Below are positions 9,426 through 17,734 of a DNA stretch of 64,000 nt, in pieces (positions within the stretch are counted from its first letter, which is position 1; the number at the start of each line of letters is the position of its first letter). Made by a program: the position numbers and the translations under genes. The notes beneath the pieces are model-generated. The model had not been told where the DNA came from and searched no databases. It saw nothing but the letters and a program-made list of their open reading frames with translations. Source of the stretch: Sphingomonas sp. CROZ-RG-20F-R02-07. Its GTDB lineage: Bacteria > Pseudomonadota > Alphaproteobacteria > Sphingomonadales > Sphingomonadaceae. Location of the stretch: contig NZ_JAKNQJ010000004.1 in the NCBI RefSeq assembly GCF_022662335.1, positions 248,001-312,000 on the forward strand, written 5' to 3'.

Positions 9426-9622
9426 CAGCCGGTGCTCCCGCGCGCGATCACGTCGTCGAGCGCCGCGACCGCCTCCGCCATCCGGGCCTTCAGCGCATCG
9501 TGGCGCCGCGCGAGCGCATCGGCGCTTGCCGCGCGTGCGGCGATCGCGCCCTCGATCCGGGCGATCGCGGCGTCGACGCGCGCGGCGGCCGAATGCGGGT
9601 CGTCGGAAATTTCGTCTGCCAT
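9425..9622 (-). CDS. Small coiled-coil protein preceding zapA
   Basis: A 65-residue protein with no assigned family. It is almost entirely helical and Ala/Arg/Asp-rich (for example AAARVDAAIARIEGAIAA), with heptad spacing of hydrophobics, so a short coiled coil is likely. The ATG at 9622 is preferred over an upstream in-frame ATG near 9685, whose extra residues are Arg/Pro-rich and unlike a folded start. The one-base overlap with zapA points to a partner in division, possibly with a ZapB-like role; that is inference from context. Confidence 0.65.
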   Translation of the reverse strand: MADEISDDPHSAAARVDAAIARIEGAIAARAASADALARRHDALKARMAEAVAALDDVIARGSTG

Positions 9623-9695
9623 CGGCCGGGGATAGGCATGGCGGCGGCGGCGGGCAACCGGCGATTGCGGCGGGGCGGTTGACATGCGACGAGCC

Positions 9696-9711
9696 GCCCG
9701 CGAAGGCGGGG
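9696..9711. repeat. CCCGC-GAAG-GCGGG hairpin
   Basis: A 5-bp GC stem with a GAAG loop in the gap before gap. It belongs with the similar hairpins near 63.04 and 63.76 kb. Confidence 0.45.
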
Positions 9712-9766
9712 CGCCGATCGCGCGGGCGCCGCGTGGCGCGCGCTGGCCGCGCCGTCACACCCCGGG

Positions 9767-9795
9767 TTCGCGAGATCGTCCGGCACGAATATATT
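9767..9795 (+). promoter_or_regulatory. Candidate promoter of gap
   Basis: TTCGCG, 17 bases, TATATT, ending 34 bases before the ATG. The -10 is good and the -35 weak. It is the only AT-rich hexamer in an otherwise GC-rich gap. Confidence 0.4.
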
Positions 9796-9829
9796 GTGCG
9801 ATATCAAAGGTTTGACGGGGAGTTCTGCC

Positions 9830-10837
9830 ATGACGGTGAAGGTTGCGATCAACGGATTCGGGCGCATCGGCCGCCTCGTCGCGCGCGCGCTGCTCGAAAA
9901 GGGCGGCGAACTGGAGCTCGTCGCGATCAACGATCTGGCCGACGCCAAGTCGAACGCCTGGCTGTTCAGCCGCGACAGCGTGCACGGCCGCTACCCCGGC
10001 GACGTTTCGGCGGACGGCAACGACCTCGTCGTGGACGGCAAGCGCATCCGCGTGACCGCCGAGCGCGATCCGGCGAACCTGCCGCATGCCGAACTGGGCG
10101 TCGAGATCGTGCTGGAATGCACCGGCTTCTTCACCGATCGCGCCGGCGCACAGAAGCATATCGATGCCGGCGCCAAGAAGGTGCTGATCTCGGCGCCGGC
10201 CAAGGGCGTCGATCTCACCGTCGTGTACGGCGTGAACGACGACAAGCTGGAGGCGGGGCACCACATCGTCTCCAACGCGTCGTGCACCACCAATTGCCTG
10301 GCGCCCGTCGCCAAGGTGCTGAACGACGCGATCGGCATCGAGCGCGGGCTGATGACGACCGTCCACGCCTACACCAACGACCAGAAGATCCTCGATCAGA
10401 TCCATCCCGATCTGCGCCGCGCGCGCGCTGCCGCGATGTCGATGATCCCGACGACGACGGGCGCTGCGCGCGCCGTGGCCGAGGTGCTGCCGGAACTGAA
10501 GGGCAAGCTCGACGGCTCCGCGATCCGCGTGCCCGTGCCCGACGTCAGCATGATCGACCTGACCTTCACCCCCTCGCGCGATACGACGCGCGACGAGGTG
10601 AACGCGGTGCTGAAGGCCGCGGCGGAGGAGGGGCCCCTGAAGGGCGTCCTCGTCTATACCGACGAGCCGCTCGTCTCGATCGACCTGATGCATTCGCCGC
10701 AAAGCTCGACGGTCGACAGCCTGGAGACCGCGGTGATCGACGGCAAGCTCGTGCGCGTGCTGAGCTGGTACGACAATGAGTGGGGCTTCTCGAACCGCAT
10801 GGTCGACACCGCGACCGCGATGGCCGCGTTCGTCTGA
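9830..10837 (+). CDS. gap: Type I glyceraldehyde-3-phosphate dehydrogenase
   Basis: A 335-residue cytosolic glycolytic enzyme. The N-terminal NAD-binding motif is INGFGRIG (residues 6-13). The active-site cysteine is C152 in [12 protein letters not shown], and the C-terminal [12 protein letters not shown] is intact. The ATG at 9830 follows GGGGAG with 7-base spacing; an upstream in-frame ATG at 9794 is rejected because the extra residues do not fit the family. It heads a block gap, MOSC, pgk, followed by class I aldolase after an opposite-strand gene, giving lower-glycolysis and gluconeogenic function. Cofactor preference cannot be fixed by eye. Confidence 0.98.
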   Translation: MTVKVAINGFGRIGRLVARALLEKGGELELVAINDLADAKSNAWLFSRDSVHGRYPGDVSADGNDLVVDGKRIRVTAERDPANLPHAELGVEIVLECTGFFTDRAGAQKHIDAGAKKVLISAPAKGVDLTVVYGVNDDKLEAGHHIVSNASCTTNCLAPVAKVLNDAIGIERGLMTTVHAYTNDQKILDQIHPDLRRARAAAMSMIPTTTGAARAVAEVLPELKGKLDGSAIRVPVPDVSMIDLTFTPSRDTTRDEVNAVLKAAAEEGPLKGVLVYTDEPLVSIDLMHSPQSSTVDSLETAVIDGKLVRVLSWYDNEWGFSNRMVDTATAMAAFV

Positions 10838-10847
10838 GGCCGGGCTG

Positions 10848-11309
10848 GTGACGGGTCGCCTGATCGGCATCGCGCGCCATGGCCGCCCCAAGGGGCCGAT
10901 GGAGACGGTCGAGACGATCACGGTGACGGTGGAAGGCGGGATCCAGGGCGATTTTCGCGGCACGATCAAGCCCGGCGGCAAGGGCCGGCGGCAGGTGACG
11001 CTGATCGAGCGGATCGACTGGGAGGCGGCGATGGCGGAGGTGGGCCACACCATCGCCTGGTCCGAACGGCGCTCCAACCTGCTCGTCGAGGGGCTGGACC
11101 TGCCGCAGGTTCCAGGCGTCCGGCTGCGGATCGGCGCCGAGGTGGTGCTGGAGATCACGCGCGAAACCGATCCGTGCGAGCGGATGGAAGCGCTGGCACC
11201 CGGCCTGAAGGCGGCGTTGCTGCCCGATTGGCGCGGCGGCGCCTGTGCGCGGGTGAAGGTGGGTGGCACGATCGCCATCGGTGATGCAATCGGGATCGAA
11301 GAACCATGA
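10848..11309 (+). CDS. MOSC domain protein
   Basis: A 153-residue stand-alone MOSC domain (molybdenum cofactor sulfurase C-terminal family). It has the family's beta-rich pattern, with basic/glycine turns ([20 protein letters not shown]), [15 protein letters not shown], and the conserved cysteine in TDPCERM. Members handle sulfur or molybdenum cofactor; a stand-alone domain has no proven reaction. The GTG start at 10848 is 11 bases after the gap stop, and the stop overlaps the pgk ATG (ATGA), so this gene is locked into the gap-pgk operon. The moeA and moaC genes are over 40 kb away. Confidence 0.85.
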   Translation: MTGRLIGIARHGRPKGPMETVETITVTVEGGIQGDFRGTIKPGGKGRRQVTLIERIDWEAAMAEVGHTIAWSERRSNLLVEGLDLPQVPGVRLRIGAEVVLEITRETDPCERMEALAPGLKAALLPDWRGGACARVKVGGTIAIGDAIGIEEP

Positions 11310-12496
11310 CCAAGCCGTTCAAGACGCTCGATGATATGGGCGAGATCGCGGGCAAGCGGGTGCTCGTTCGCGAAGACCTGAACGTGCCGATGGCCGAGGG
11401 TCAGGTGACCGACGACACCCGGCTGCGCGCCACGGTCGCGACCGTCACGGAGCTGGCGGACCGGGGCGCGATCGTGCTGGTCCTCGCGCATTTCGGCCGC
11501 CCCAAGGGGCAGCGTCACCCGGACATGTCTCTGGCGATGGTGGTGCGTCCCTATGCCGGGCTGCTCGGGTGGCCGGTGCGCTTCGTTGACTGGGACGGCG
11601 CCGAGGATGCGGTGGCCATGATGCAGCCGGGCGACATCGCGGTGCTGGAGAACACCCGCTTCTTCGCAGGCGAAGAGACGAACGACCCGCAAGTGATTGC
11701 GAATATGGCAAACCTCGGCGATTTCTACGTCAACGACGCCTTTTCCGCGGCGCACCGCGCGCATGCCTCGACCGAGGGGCTGGCGCATGCGCTGCCCGCC
11801 TTTGCCGGCCGCGCGATGGAGGCCGAGCTCGACGCGCTGCAAAAGGCGCTGGGCGCCCCCGAGCATCCGGTGGCGGCGGTGGTCGGCGGGGCCAAGGTGT
11901 CGAGCAAGCTCGCGGTGCTGAAGCATCTGGTCGGGCAGGTGGATCACCTCATCATCGGCGGCGGGATGGCCAACACCTTCCTCGCGGCGCGCGGCGTGAA
12001 CGTGGGCAAGTCGCTGTGCGAGCACGATCTGACCGGCACCGCGGATTCGATCCTCGACGCCGCGGAGCGCGCCGGCTGCACCGTGCATCTGCCGTACGAC
12101 GTGGTGGTGGCGAAGGAATTCCGCGCCGACCCGCCGACGCGCACCGTCAACGTGCACGAGGTGGCGGCCGACGAGATGATCCTCGATATCGGGCCCGCGG
12201 CGGTCGAGGCGCTGGGCGACGTGCTGAAGAATTGCCGCACCCTGGTGTGGAACGGTCCGCTGGGTGCGTTCGAGACCACACCTTTCGACGTGGCGACGGT
12301 GGCGCTCGCGCGGATCGCCGCGGCGCTGACGCAGGACGGCACGCTCGTGTCGGTGGCGGGTGGCGGCGATACGGTGGCGGCGCTCAACCATGCCGGGGTG
12401 GCGGGCGACTTCACCTTCGTCTCGACCGCGGGCGGCGCGTTCCTCGAATGGATGGAGGGGCAGGCGCTGCCCGGCGTCGCGGCGCTGATGGGCTGA
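11306..12496 (+). CDS. pgk: Phosphoglycerate kinase
   Basis: A 396-residue cytosolic glycolytic kinase that transfers phosphate from 1,3-bisphosphoglycerate to ADP. Signatures: [12 protein letters not shown] near residue 20, the AHFGRPKG loop near 62, the [10 protein letters not shown] loop near 117, and the C-terminal nucleotide motif [11 protein letters not shown]. The length is normal. The start overlaps the MOSC stop by 4 bases. The 3' end lies one base from the end of the convergent tlpA-like gene, leaving no room for a private terminator. Confidence 0.98.
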   Translation: MTKPFKTLDDMGEIAGKRVLVREDLNVPMAEGQVTDDTRLRATVATVTELADRGAIVLVLAHFGRPKGQRHPDMSLAMVVRPYAGLLGWPVRFVDWDGAEDAVAMMQPGDIAVLENTRFFAGEETNDPQVIANMANLGDFYVNDAFSAAHRAHASTEGLAHALPAFAGRAMEAELDALQKALGAPEHPVAAVVGGAKVSSKLAVLKHLVGQVDHLIIGGGMANTFLAARGVNVGKSLCEHDLTGTADSILDAAERAGCTVHLPYDVVVAKEFRADPPTRTVNVHEVAADEMILDIGPAAVEALGDVLKNCRTLVWNGPLGAFETTPFDVATVALARIAAALTQDGTLVSVAGGGDTVAALNHAGVAGDFTFVSTAGGAFLEWMEGQALPGVAALMG

Positions 12497-12497
12497 T

Positions 12498-12995
12498 TCA
12501 GCCCGCCGGCGGCGCCTCGCGCAGCAGCGGCACGAGCAGCGCGTTCAGATCGTCGAGATCGAACGCGCCCGTCTTGGCGTAGCGGATCGTGCCGGCGCGA
12601 TCGATGACATAGTTGGTCGGCAGCGCGCCCATCACGCCATAGGGCCCCTTGATCCGGCGCGCCGACTGGATCGTCATCTTCGCGAACAGCGGCTTCAACT
12701 GATAGGGCGACAGCGAATCCTCGGTCGCCACCGCGAACACGCGCAGGCCGTTCGGCTTGCGGAGCTGGTAATAGGAATCGAGCAGCGGCAGCTCGCGCTT
12801 GCACGGGCCGCACCATGTCGCCCAGAAGTTCAGCACCACCACCTGTCCGCGCAGGTCGGCCAGATGGACCTTGCTGCCGTCGATCAGCGTCATCTCGAAT
12901 TCGGGCGCCGCGTCGCCGACGCGCGGCTCTTTCGCCGGCAGCGATGCCGATGACGCCAGCAGGAGCGCCGCGGCGATAAAGCCCATTCTCGTCAT
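12498..12995 (-). CDS. TlpA-like periplasmic thioredoxin-fold protein
   Basis: A 165-residue exported thiol-disulfide protein. The signal peptide is about 1-21 (basic MTRMGF, hydrophobic core, SLPA). The thioredoxin motif W-C-G-P-C lies in NFWATWCGPCKREL, and the cis-proline loop is probably ALPTNYVID. It is expected to keep periplasmic cysteines reduced, for example in cytochrome c or other assembly pathways. The start ATG at 12995 has a strong GGGGGGA ribosome site; a longer upstream frame is rejected as it has no signal-like start. It converges on pgk. Confidence 0.9.
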   Translation of the reverse strand: MTRMGFIAAALLLASSASLPAKEPRVGDAAPEFEMTLIDGSKVHLADLRGQVVVLNFWATWCGPCKRELPLLDSYYQLRKPNGLRVFAVATEDSLSPYQLKPLFAKMTIQSARRIKGPYGVMGALPTNYVIDRAGTIRYAKTGAFDLDDLNALLVPLLREAPPAG

Positions 12996-13137
12996 GATCG
13001 TCCCCCCGGCGCGCAGGATGATCCGCGGGGCCGCCGCCGTCAACACGGCGGCGTTGCGGCGAGCGGAGCGCGTCGATAAGGCGGGACCACCTGGCGGACG
13101 AGGGTGACCCCTTCGCGACCATCGAGAGGGATCGACC

Positions 13138-14037
13138 ATGACTTCGCAGCACGACGTAATGATGGCGCAGATGGTGAGCGGTGCGGGCTTCATCGCCGCG
13201 CTCGACCAGAGCGGCGGCTCCACCCCCGGCGCCCTGAAGGCTTATGGCGTGCGCGAGGATGGCTGGTCGAACGACGAGCAGATGTACGACTTGATCCACC
13301 AGATGCGCGTGCGGATCATCACCGCGCCGTCGTTCACCGGCGCGCGCATCCTGGCGGCGATCCTGTTCGAGCGCACTATGGACGGCGAGGCCGACGGCGT
13401 GCCGGTGCCGACCGCGCTGTGGAACCGTGGCGTCGTGCCGATGCTGAAGATGGACAAGGGGCTGGAGGACGAGGCGGACGGCGTCCAGCTAATGAAGCCG
13501 ATCCCCGGGCTCGATCCGCTGCTGGCGCGCGCCAAGAGCCTGGGTGTGTTCGGCACCAAGATGCGATCGGTGGTGAAGAGCGCCTCGGCTACCGGCATCG
13601 CGGCGATCGTCGCGCAGCAGTTCGAGATCGCGGCGCAGATCGCCGGCCACGGGCTGATGCCGATCCTCGAGCCCGAAGTGTCGCTCAAAAGCCCCGATCG
13701 CGCCGCCGCCGAGACGATGCTGCACGACGAACTGCGTCGTGGGCTCGATGCGCTCACGGGCGACGCGCGCGTGATGCTGAAGCTGACGATCCCGGCCGAG
13801 CCCGACCTCTATGCCGATCTGATCGGCCATCACCGCGTCGCCCGCGTCGTGGCGCTGTCGGGTGGCTATTCGCGCGACGAGGCCTGTGCCGAACTCGCCA
13901 AGAATCATGGCCTGATCGCGAGCTTCAGCCGCGCGCTGCTCGAGGATCTGCGCCACGGGATGGACGATGCCGAATTCGACCGTACGCTTGCCACCGCGAT
14001 CGACGCGATCTACCGCGCCTCGACCGTGAAGATGTAA
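13138..14037 (+). CDS. Class I fructose-bisphosphate aldolase
   Basis: A 299-residue Schiff-base aldolase that cleaves fructose-1,6-bisphosphate to dihydroxyacetone phosphate and glyceraldehyde-3-phosphate. Visible family blocks: FIAALDQSGGSTPGALK near residue 20, the LKMDKG motif near 102 and MLKLTIPAEPDLY near 215, where the lysine is the likely Schiff-base residue, and LSGGYSRDEAC for phosphate binding. GAGAGGG precedes the ATG at 13138. It follows gap and pgk, with the tlpA-like gene between on the other strand, so the glycolytic genes are split over two promoters. Confidence 0.94.
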   Translation: MTSQHDVMMAQMVSGAGFIAALDQSGGSTPGALKAYGVREDGWSNDEQMYDLIHQMRVRIITAPSFTGARILAAILFERTMDGEADGVPVPTALWNRGVVPMLKMDKGLEDEADGVQLMKPIPGLDPLLARAKSLGVFGTKMRSVVKSASATGIAAIVAQQFEIAAQIAGHGLMPILEPEVSLKSPDRAAAETMLHDELRRGLDALTGDARVMLKLTIPAEPDLYADLIGHHRVARVVALSGGYSRDEACAELAKNHGLIASFSRALLEDLRHGMDDAEFDRTLATAIDAIYRASTVKM

Positions 14038-14043
14038 CCGCGG

Positions 14044-14532
14044 ATGGGCGAGCAGCGGTTCGACTATCACCGCTCGGTGGCGCCCATGCTCTGGGTGCTG
14101 GCCGGGATCTCGATCCTCGAACTGCTGCTCGTCCATCTGCTCGTCTCGCTGTTGCTGAACGCGGCGGCGGCGGCATTGCTGTCGCTGCTCACGGCGGCGG
14201 GCGTGATCTGGCTGGGCGTCGCGATCGCCGCGATGAAGCGGCGGCCGGTGCTGCTCGATGCCGAGCGGCTGGTGATGCGCGTCGGCACGTTCAAGTCCGT
14301 CACCATACCGGTATCGACCATCGCTGGCCTCCGCACCGAATGGGGCGCCCAGGCGCTGAAAGCGCGCACGCTGCTGAAACTCTCGCTCGTCGCCTATCCC
14401 AATGTGATCGTCGACCTGACCGAACCGCGCCCCGGCCGGCACGGAATCATCGCGATCGCGCACCGGCTGGACGATCCCGCCGCCTTCGTCGCGGCGATCG
14501 AGCGGCTTTCGCCGGCCCCTTCGAGCCGCTAG
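14044..14532 (+). CDS. Predicted two-helix membrane protein, PH-like C-terminus
   Basis: A 162-residue protein not assigned to a named family. Two transmembrane helices lie at about residues 15-38 and 42-64. A soluble part of about 95 residues follows; its short strands and one C-terminal helix (DDPAAFVAAIERL) resemble bacterial PH-like (YdbS/YvbH-type) domains, which is only a structural guess. It lies 6 bases after the aldolase stop and 9 before thiE, so it is in the same transcript. The function is unknown. Confidence 0.72.
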   Translation: MGEQRFDYHRSVAPMLWVLAGISILELLLVHLLVSLLLNAAAAALLSLLTAAGVIWLGVAIAAMKRRPVLLDAERLVMRVGTFKSVTIPVSTIAGLRTEWGAQALKARTLLKLSLVAYPNVIVDLTEPRPGRHGIIAIAHRLDDPAAFVAAIERLSPAPSSR

Positions 14533-14541
14533 GCGGGCGGG

Positions 14542-15222
14542 ATGACTGAAGACGATCCCCTGGGCCCGCTCGATCCCGAATTCGCGGCGGCCTTCACACG
14601 CGACATCCGCCGGCCGCCGTGCCAGCTCTATCTCGTCTCGCCGCTCGCGGTCAGCGACGGCTTTCCCGATCGACTGGCGCGCGCGCTCGACGCCGGGCCG
14701 GTGGCGGCGTTCCAGTTCCGCGTGAAGGATGTCGACCAGCACGCCGCCGCCGCGCTCGCCGAGCCGCTCCAGCGGATCTGCGCCGACCGCGACGTGGCGT
14801 TCCTCGTCAACGACAGCGTGGCGCTGGCCAAACGGCTCGGCGCGGACGGCGTCCATCTGGGGCAGGACGATGGCGATCCGCGCGAGGCGCGGCTGGAGCT
14901 CGGCCCCAACGCCCAGATCGGCGTCACCTGCCACGACAGCCGCCATCTCGCGATGGAAGCGGGCGAGGCGGGGGCGGATTATGTCGCGTTCGGCAGCTTC
15001 CATCCCACGGTGACCAAGACGACGAGCCACACCCCGGATCGCTCGATCCTGTCTTGGTGGGCGACGCTGTTCGAGATGCCGTGCGTCGCGATCGGCGGGA
15101 TCACGCCCGCCAATGCCGCGCCGCTGGTGAAGGCGGGCGCCGATTTCCTCGCCGTCAGCCATGCGGTGTGGGGTGGGGACGAGGCCGCGGCGGTGCAGGC
15201 GTTCACCGCGATCCTCGGCTGA
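14542..15222 (+). CDS. thiE: Thiamine phosphate synthase
   Basis: A 226-residue TIM-barrel enzyme joining HMP-pyrophosphate and HET-phosphate to thiamine phosphate. It shows FQFRVKD, FLVNDSVALAKRLGADGVHLGQDD, VAFGSFHPTVTKT (phosphate/thiazole loop) and the C-terminal AIGGITPANAAPL block. An N-terminal stretch of about 28 residues precedes the first barrel strand (LYLVSP), as in many alphaproteobacterial homologs. It is the last gene of the aldolase transcript. No TPP riboswitch is visible upstream, so control by thiamine is not evident here. A TenI-like regulator is the main alternative. Confidence 0.88.
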   Translation: MTEDDPLGPLDPEFAAAFTRDIRRPPCQLYLVSPLAVSDGFPDRLARALDAGPVAAFQFRVKDVDQHAAAALAEPLQRICADRDVAFLVNDSVALAKRLGADGVHLGQDDGDPREARLELGPNAQIGVTCHDSRHLAMEAGEAGADYVAFGSFHPTVTKTTSHTPDRSILSWWATLFEMPCVAIGGITPANAAPLVKAGADFLAVSHAVWGGDEAAAVQAFTAILG

Positions 15223-15230
15223 AGACGTTT

Positions 15231-15263
15231 CGCCGCGGAAACAAGCGGCGGCTCCGGTTGTTG
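15231..15263 (+). terminator. Weak hairpin after thiE
   Basis: CGCCGC and GCGGCG form a 6-bp stem around an 8-base loop, followed by a GTTGTTG stretch instead of a clean T run. It may end the aldolase-thiE transcript. Confidence 0.3.
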
Positions 15264-15294
15264 TCGCTCCGGATAAAATGCGAAGGGGTGGACG

Positions 15295-16347
15295 ATGTTG
15301 CGTATGATGACGGCCTTGGCGACGGGGGCGGCTGCGATCGCCGCGGTGGCGATCCCCTTGGCAGCGCAGCAGCCGGCCGCGACGCCGGCTGCCGCCGCGT
15401 CCGCGCAGCCGACGCCGGGCGGAAAGCCCGCGCTCGATCCGTCGATCCTGCACGTTCAGGTGATCCTCGATCATCTCGGCTTCTCGCCCGGCATCCTCGA
15501 CGGGCGCGAGGGCATGTCGCTCACCGCGGCGCTGAATGGCTTCCAGGAGAGCCGCGGCCTGCCGATCACCGGCAAGATCGATCCCGAGACGCTGAAGGCG
15601 CTCGCGGCCTATCGCGACATCCGGCCCACCGTGACGGTGACGCTCGATCCCGCGATCCTCGCCGGCCCGTACACGCCCAACATCCCGCATGGCGAAGACC
15701 AGCAGGCGAAGCTGCCGGCGCTCGGCTACCGCGATCCGATGGAGAAGCTGGGCGAGATGTTTCACACCACGCCCGACGTGATCCGCGAACTGAACGCGCC
15801 GGGCACGAAGCTGGCGCCGGGCGTGAAGGTCGTCTTCCCAGACGCTGTGACGACGGGCCGCGCCTATGACCCCAAGCTGAAGCCCGAATGGCGCGAGACG
15901 CTCGCCATGCTGAACGTCGATTCGACTCAGCCCCAGGCCGCCAAGGTGGTCGTGTCCAAATCCAAGAAGGTGCTGCGCGTGCTGGATGCGCAGGGCAAGC
16001 TGGTCGCGCAGTTCCAGGTGACGACGGGCAGCACGCACGATCCGCTGCCGCTCGGCACGTGGAAGATCTACGGCGCCGACACCAACCCCAAATTCCACTT
16101 CAACCCCGCGCTGTTCTGGGATGCGAAGAAGGGCGAGAAGAAGGCGATGCTGCCGCCGGGGCCGAACGGCCCGGTCGGCGTGGTGTGGCTCGATCTCTCC
16201 AAGGAACATTACGGCATCCACGGCACGCCCGAACCCTCGCTGATCGGGCGCACCGCGAGCCATGGCTGCGTGCGGCTGGCCAATTGGAACGCGGCGCGGC
16301 TGGCCCTGATGGTCAAGCCGGGCACCCCGGCGGTGTTCGAGGAATAG
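15295..16347 (+). CDS. L,D-transpeptidase (YkuD) with peptidoglycan-binding domain
   Basis: A 350-residue exported wall enzyme. The signal peptide is about 1-24 (ending LAAQ), followed by an Ala/Pro linker, a peptidoglycan-binding helix bundle (about 50-105, with ILDHLGFSPGILDGREG and LNGFQESRGLPITG), and a YkuD catalytic domain. The active-site block is HGTPEPSLIGRTASHGCVRL with the nucleophile Cys in SHGC. It would form 3-3 crosslinks or attach proteins to peptidoglycan. A LysM-like stretch around 155-180 (LGEMFHTTPDVIRELNAPG) may add wall binding. It sits beside an M23 endopeptidase. Confidence 0.93.
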   Translation: MLRMMTALATGAAAIAAVAIPLAAQQPAATPAAAASAQPTPGGKPALDPSILHVQVILDHLGFSPGILDGREGMSLTAALNGFQESRGLPITGKIDPETLKALAAYRDIRPTVTVTLDPAILAGPYTPNIPHGEDQQAKLPALGYRDPMEKLGEMFHTTPDVIRELNAPGTKLAPGVKVVFPDAVTTGRAYDPKLKPEWRETLAMLNVDSTQPQAAKVVVSKSKKVLRVLDAQGKLVAQFQVTTGSTHDPLPLGTWKIYGADTNPKFHFNPALFWDAKKGEKKAMLPPGPNGPVGVVWLDLSKEHYGIHGTPEPSLIGRTASHGCVRLANWNAARLALMVKPGTPAVFEE

Positions 16348-16351
16348 CCGC

Positions 16352-16963
16352 GTGACTCGGCTCGGCTGGGGAATATTGGGGCTGATCCTGGTGACGCTCG
16401 TCGGCTTCTTGTCGCTCACCTCGTTCGGGGTGACCGACGGAAGTCGCATCCGTGCGGCGCTGACGCGGGCGCCGGCCCCAGTGCCCGCGTCCATAGCTGC
16501 CGCCCCGATGCCGGGCGGACCCGGGCTGATCGTTCCTGTCTCGGGCGTGGCGCGGGCGGCCTTGTACGACAGTTGGGGCGATGCCCGCGACGGCGGCACG
16601 CGCCAGCATCACGGCACCGACATTCCGGCGCCCGCGGGCACCCCGGTGATCGCCGCCGCGCCCGGTCGCGTCGAGAAACTGTTCCAGAGCGCGGCGGGCG
16701 GCACCACCCTTTATGTCCGTTCGCCAGACGGGCGCTGGACCTATTACTACGCGCATCTGGCGGGCTATGCGCCGGGCGTGCATGAAGGGATGGCGGTCAC
16801 TACGGGGGACTCGCTGGGCTTCGTCGGCGATACGGGCGATGCCGGCGCGGGCAATTTCCACCTCCATTTCGGGATGGCGCGGATGCAGCCGGGCGAGCAT
16901 TGGTGGCAGGGGACGGACGTCGATCCCTTCCCACTGCTTGCCGCCGGGCGGCTCCCCGGCTAA
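16352..16963 (+). CDS. M23 family metallopeptidase (LytM-type), membrane-anchored
   Basis: A 203-residue periplasmic endopeptidase-like protein with one N-terminal membrane or uncleaved signal segment (about 5-27). The zinc-binding residues are present: HHGTDIPAP (first His/Asp pair) and the C-terminal HLHFGM, with [15 protein letters not shown] between. Such enzymes cut peptide crosslinks or activate amidases. It starts with GTG 4 bases after the L,D-transpeptidase stop, so the two wall enzymes are co-expressed. Confidence 0.9.
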   Translation: MTRLGWGILGLILVTLVGFLSLTSFGVTDGSRIRAALTRAPAPVPASIAAAPMPGGPGLIVPVSGVARAALYDSWGDARDGGTRQHHGTDIPAPAGTPVIAAAPGRVEKLFQSAAGGTTLYVRSPDGRWTYYYAHLAGYAPGVHEGMAVTTGDSLGFVGDTGDAGAGNFHLHFGMARMQPGEHWWQGTDVDPFPLLAAGRLPG

Positions 16964-16983
16964 GGCGCCGCCTTCGGGTTTTT
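16962..16983 (+). terminator. Possible terminator between the M23 gene and efp
   Basis: AAGGC/GCCTT forms a 5-bp stem with a 3-base loop overlapping the M23 stop codon, followed by CGGG and five T. The stem is short. Confidence 0.4.
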
Positions 16984-17027
16984 CGTGGCAAGCGGAACGC
17001 CCCTTCGCTCTTTCCAGCAGGTATCCC

Positions 17028-17591
17028 ATGAAGATCAGCGGCGTGGACATCCGTCCGGGCAACATCATCGAATATGAAGGCGGCATCTGGCGCGCGGTGA
17101 AGATCCAGCATACCCAGCCCGGCAAGGGCGGCGCCTATATGCAGGTCGAGATGAAGAACCTCATCGACGGCCGCAAGAACAACGTGCGCTTCCGCTCGGC
17201 CGAGACGGTGGAGCGTGTGCGGCTCGACACCAAGGATTTCCAGTTTCTGTTCCGCGACGGCGACGCGCTGACCTTCATGGACAAGGACAATTACGAGCAG
17301 ATCACGCTCGACGCGGGCATTCTAGGCGACGCCGCGGCGTTCCTGCAGGACGGTATGGATGTCGTGCTCGAACTCTATGACGACAGGCCGATTTCGGTCG
17401 AGCTGCCGAGCACGATCGAAGCCACGATCGTCGAGGCCGACGCGGTCGTGAAGGGGCAGACCGCTTCGTCCAGCTACAAGCCCGCGGTGCTCGACAACGG
17501 CGTGCGCGTGATGGTGCCGCCGCATATCGGCGCTGGCACGCGGATCGTGGTCGACGTCTACGAGCAGACCTATGTGAGGCGCGCCGACTGA
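17028..17591 (+). CDS. efp: Elongation factor P
   Basis: A 187-residue translation factor that relieves ribosome stalling at polyproline. It has the three-domain layout: KOW-like domain I (1-65) with the loop QPGKGGAY carrying Lys33, the residue expected to be beta-lysylated by EpmA-type enzymes, then two OB domains ending in [18 protein letters not shown]. The ATG at 17028 matches the family start (MKI..DIRPGN); open sequence upstream is rejected because it overlaps the M23 gene. The modifying enzymes are not in the window. Confidence 0.97.
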   Translation: MKISGVDIRPGNIIEYEGGIWRAVKIQHTQPGKGGAYMQVEMKNLIDGRKNNVRFRSAETVERVRLDTKDFQFLFRDGDALTFMDKDNYEQITLDAGILGDAAAFLQDGMDVVLELYDDRPISVELPSTIEATIVEADAVVKGQTASSSYKPAVLDNGVRVMVPPHIGAGTRIVVDVYEQTYVRRAD

Positions 17592-17621
17592 TCCCCAGCC
17601 GCCTACCGTGCGGCTGTTTAC

Positions 17622-17707
17622 TCCGTTCGTGCTGAGCTTGTCGAAGCACATGCCGTCAGGCGCCACCGCGCTTGGCAGGCCCTTTGACAGGCTCAGAGCG
17701 AACGGGG
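17622..17707. repeat. Paired inverted repeat, copy 2
   Basis: The arm at 17622-17649 has CTGAGCTTGTCGAAG, and the arm at 17678-17707 has CTTTGACAGGCTCAG and ends CGAACGGGG. The arms can pair into a long imperfect stem. It fills the efp-suhB gap and ends 28 bases before the suhB-family start. Confidence 0.8.
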
Positions 17708-17734
17708 ATACAATGTTTTCGCCAGGAGCGATCC

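Noticed and set aside
9755..12391. An 878-codon minus-strand frame opposite gap, MOSC and pgk
   Set aside because: Composition is shadow-like (His/Arg/Val repeats), and the plus-strand genes carry complete catalytic motifs.
14450..14545. TPP riboswitch before thiE
   Set aside because: The space is coding up to 9 bases before thiE, and none of the conserved CUGAGA/ACCUGA elements were seen.
13489..16599. A 1036-codon open frame on the minus strand opposite aldolase, thiE and the wall enzymes
   Set aside because: It covers several well-supported genes, is Arg/His/Gly/Asp-rich, has no domain, and is the expected shadow of GC-rich codon bias.
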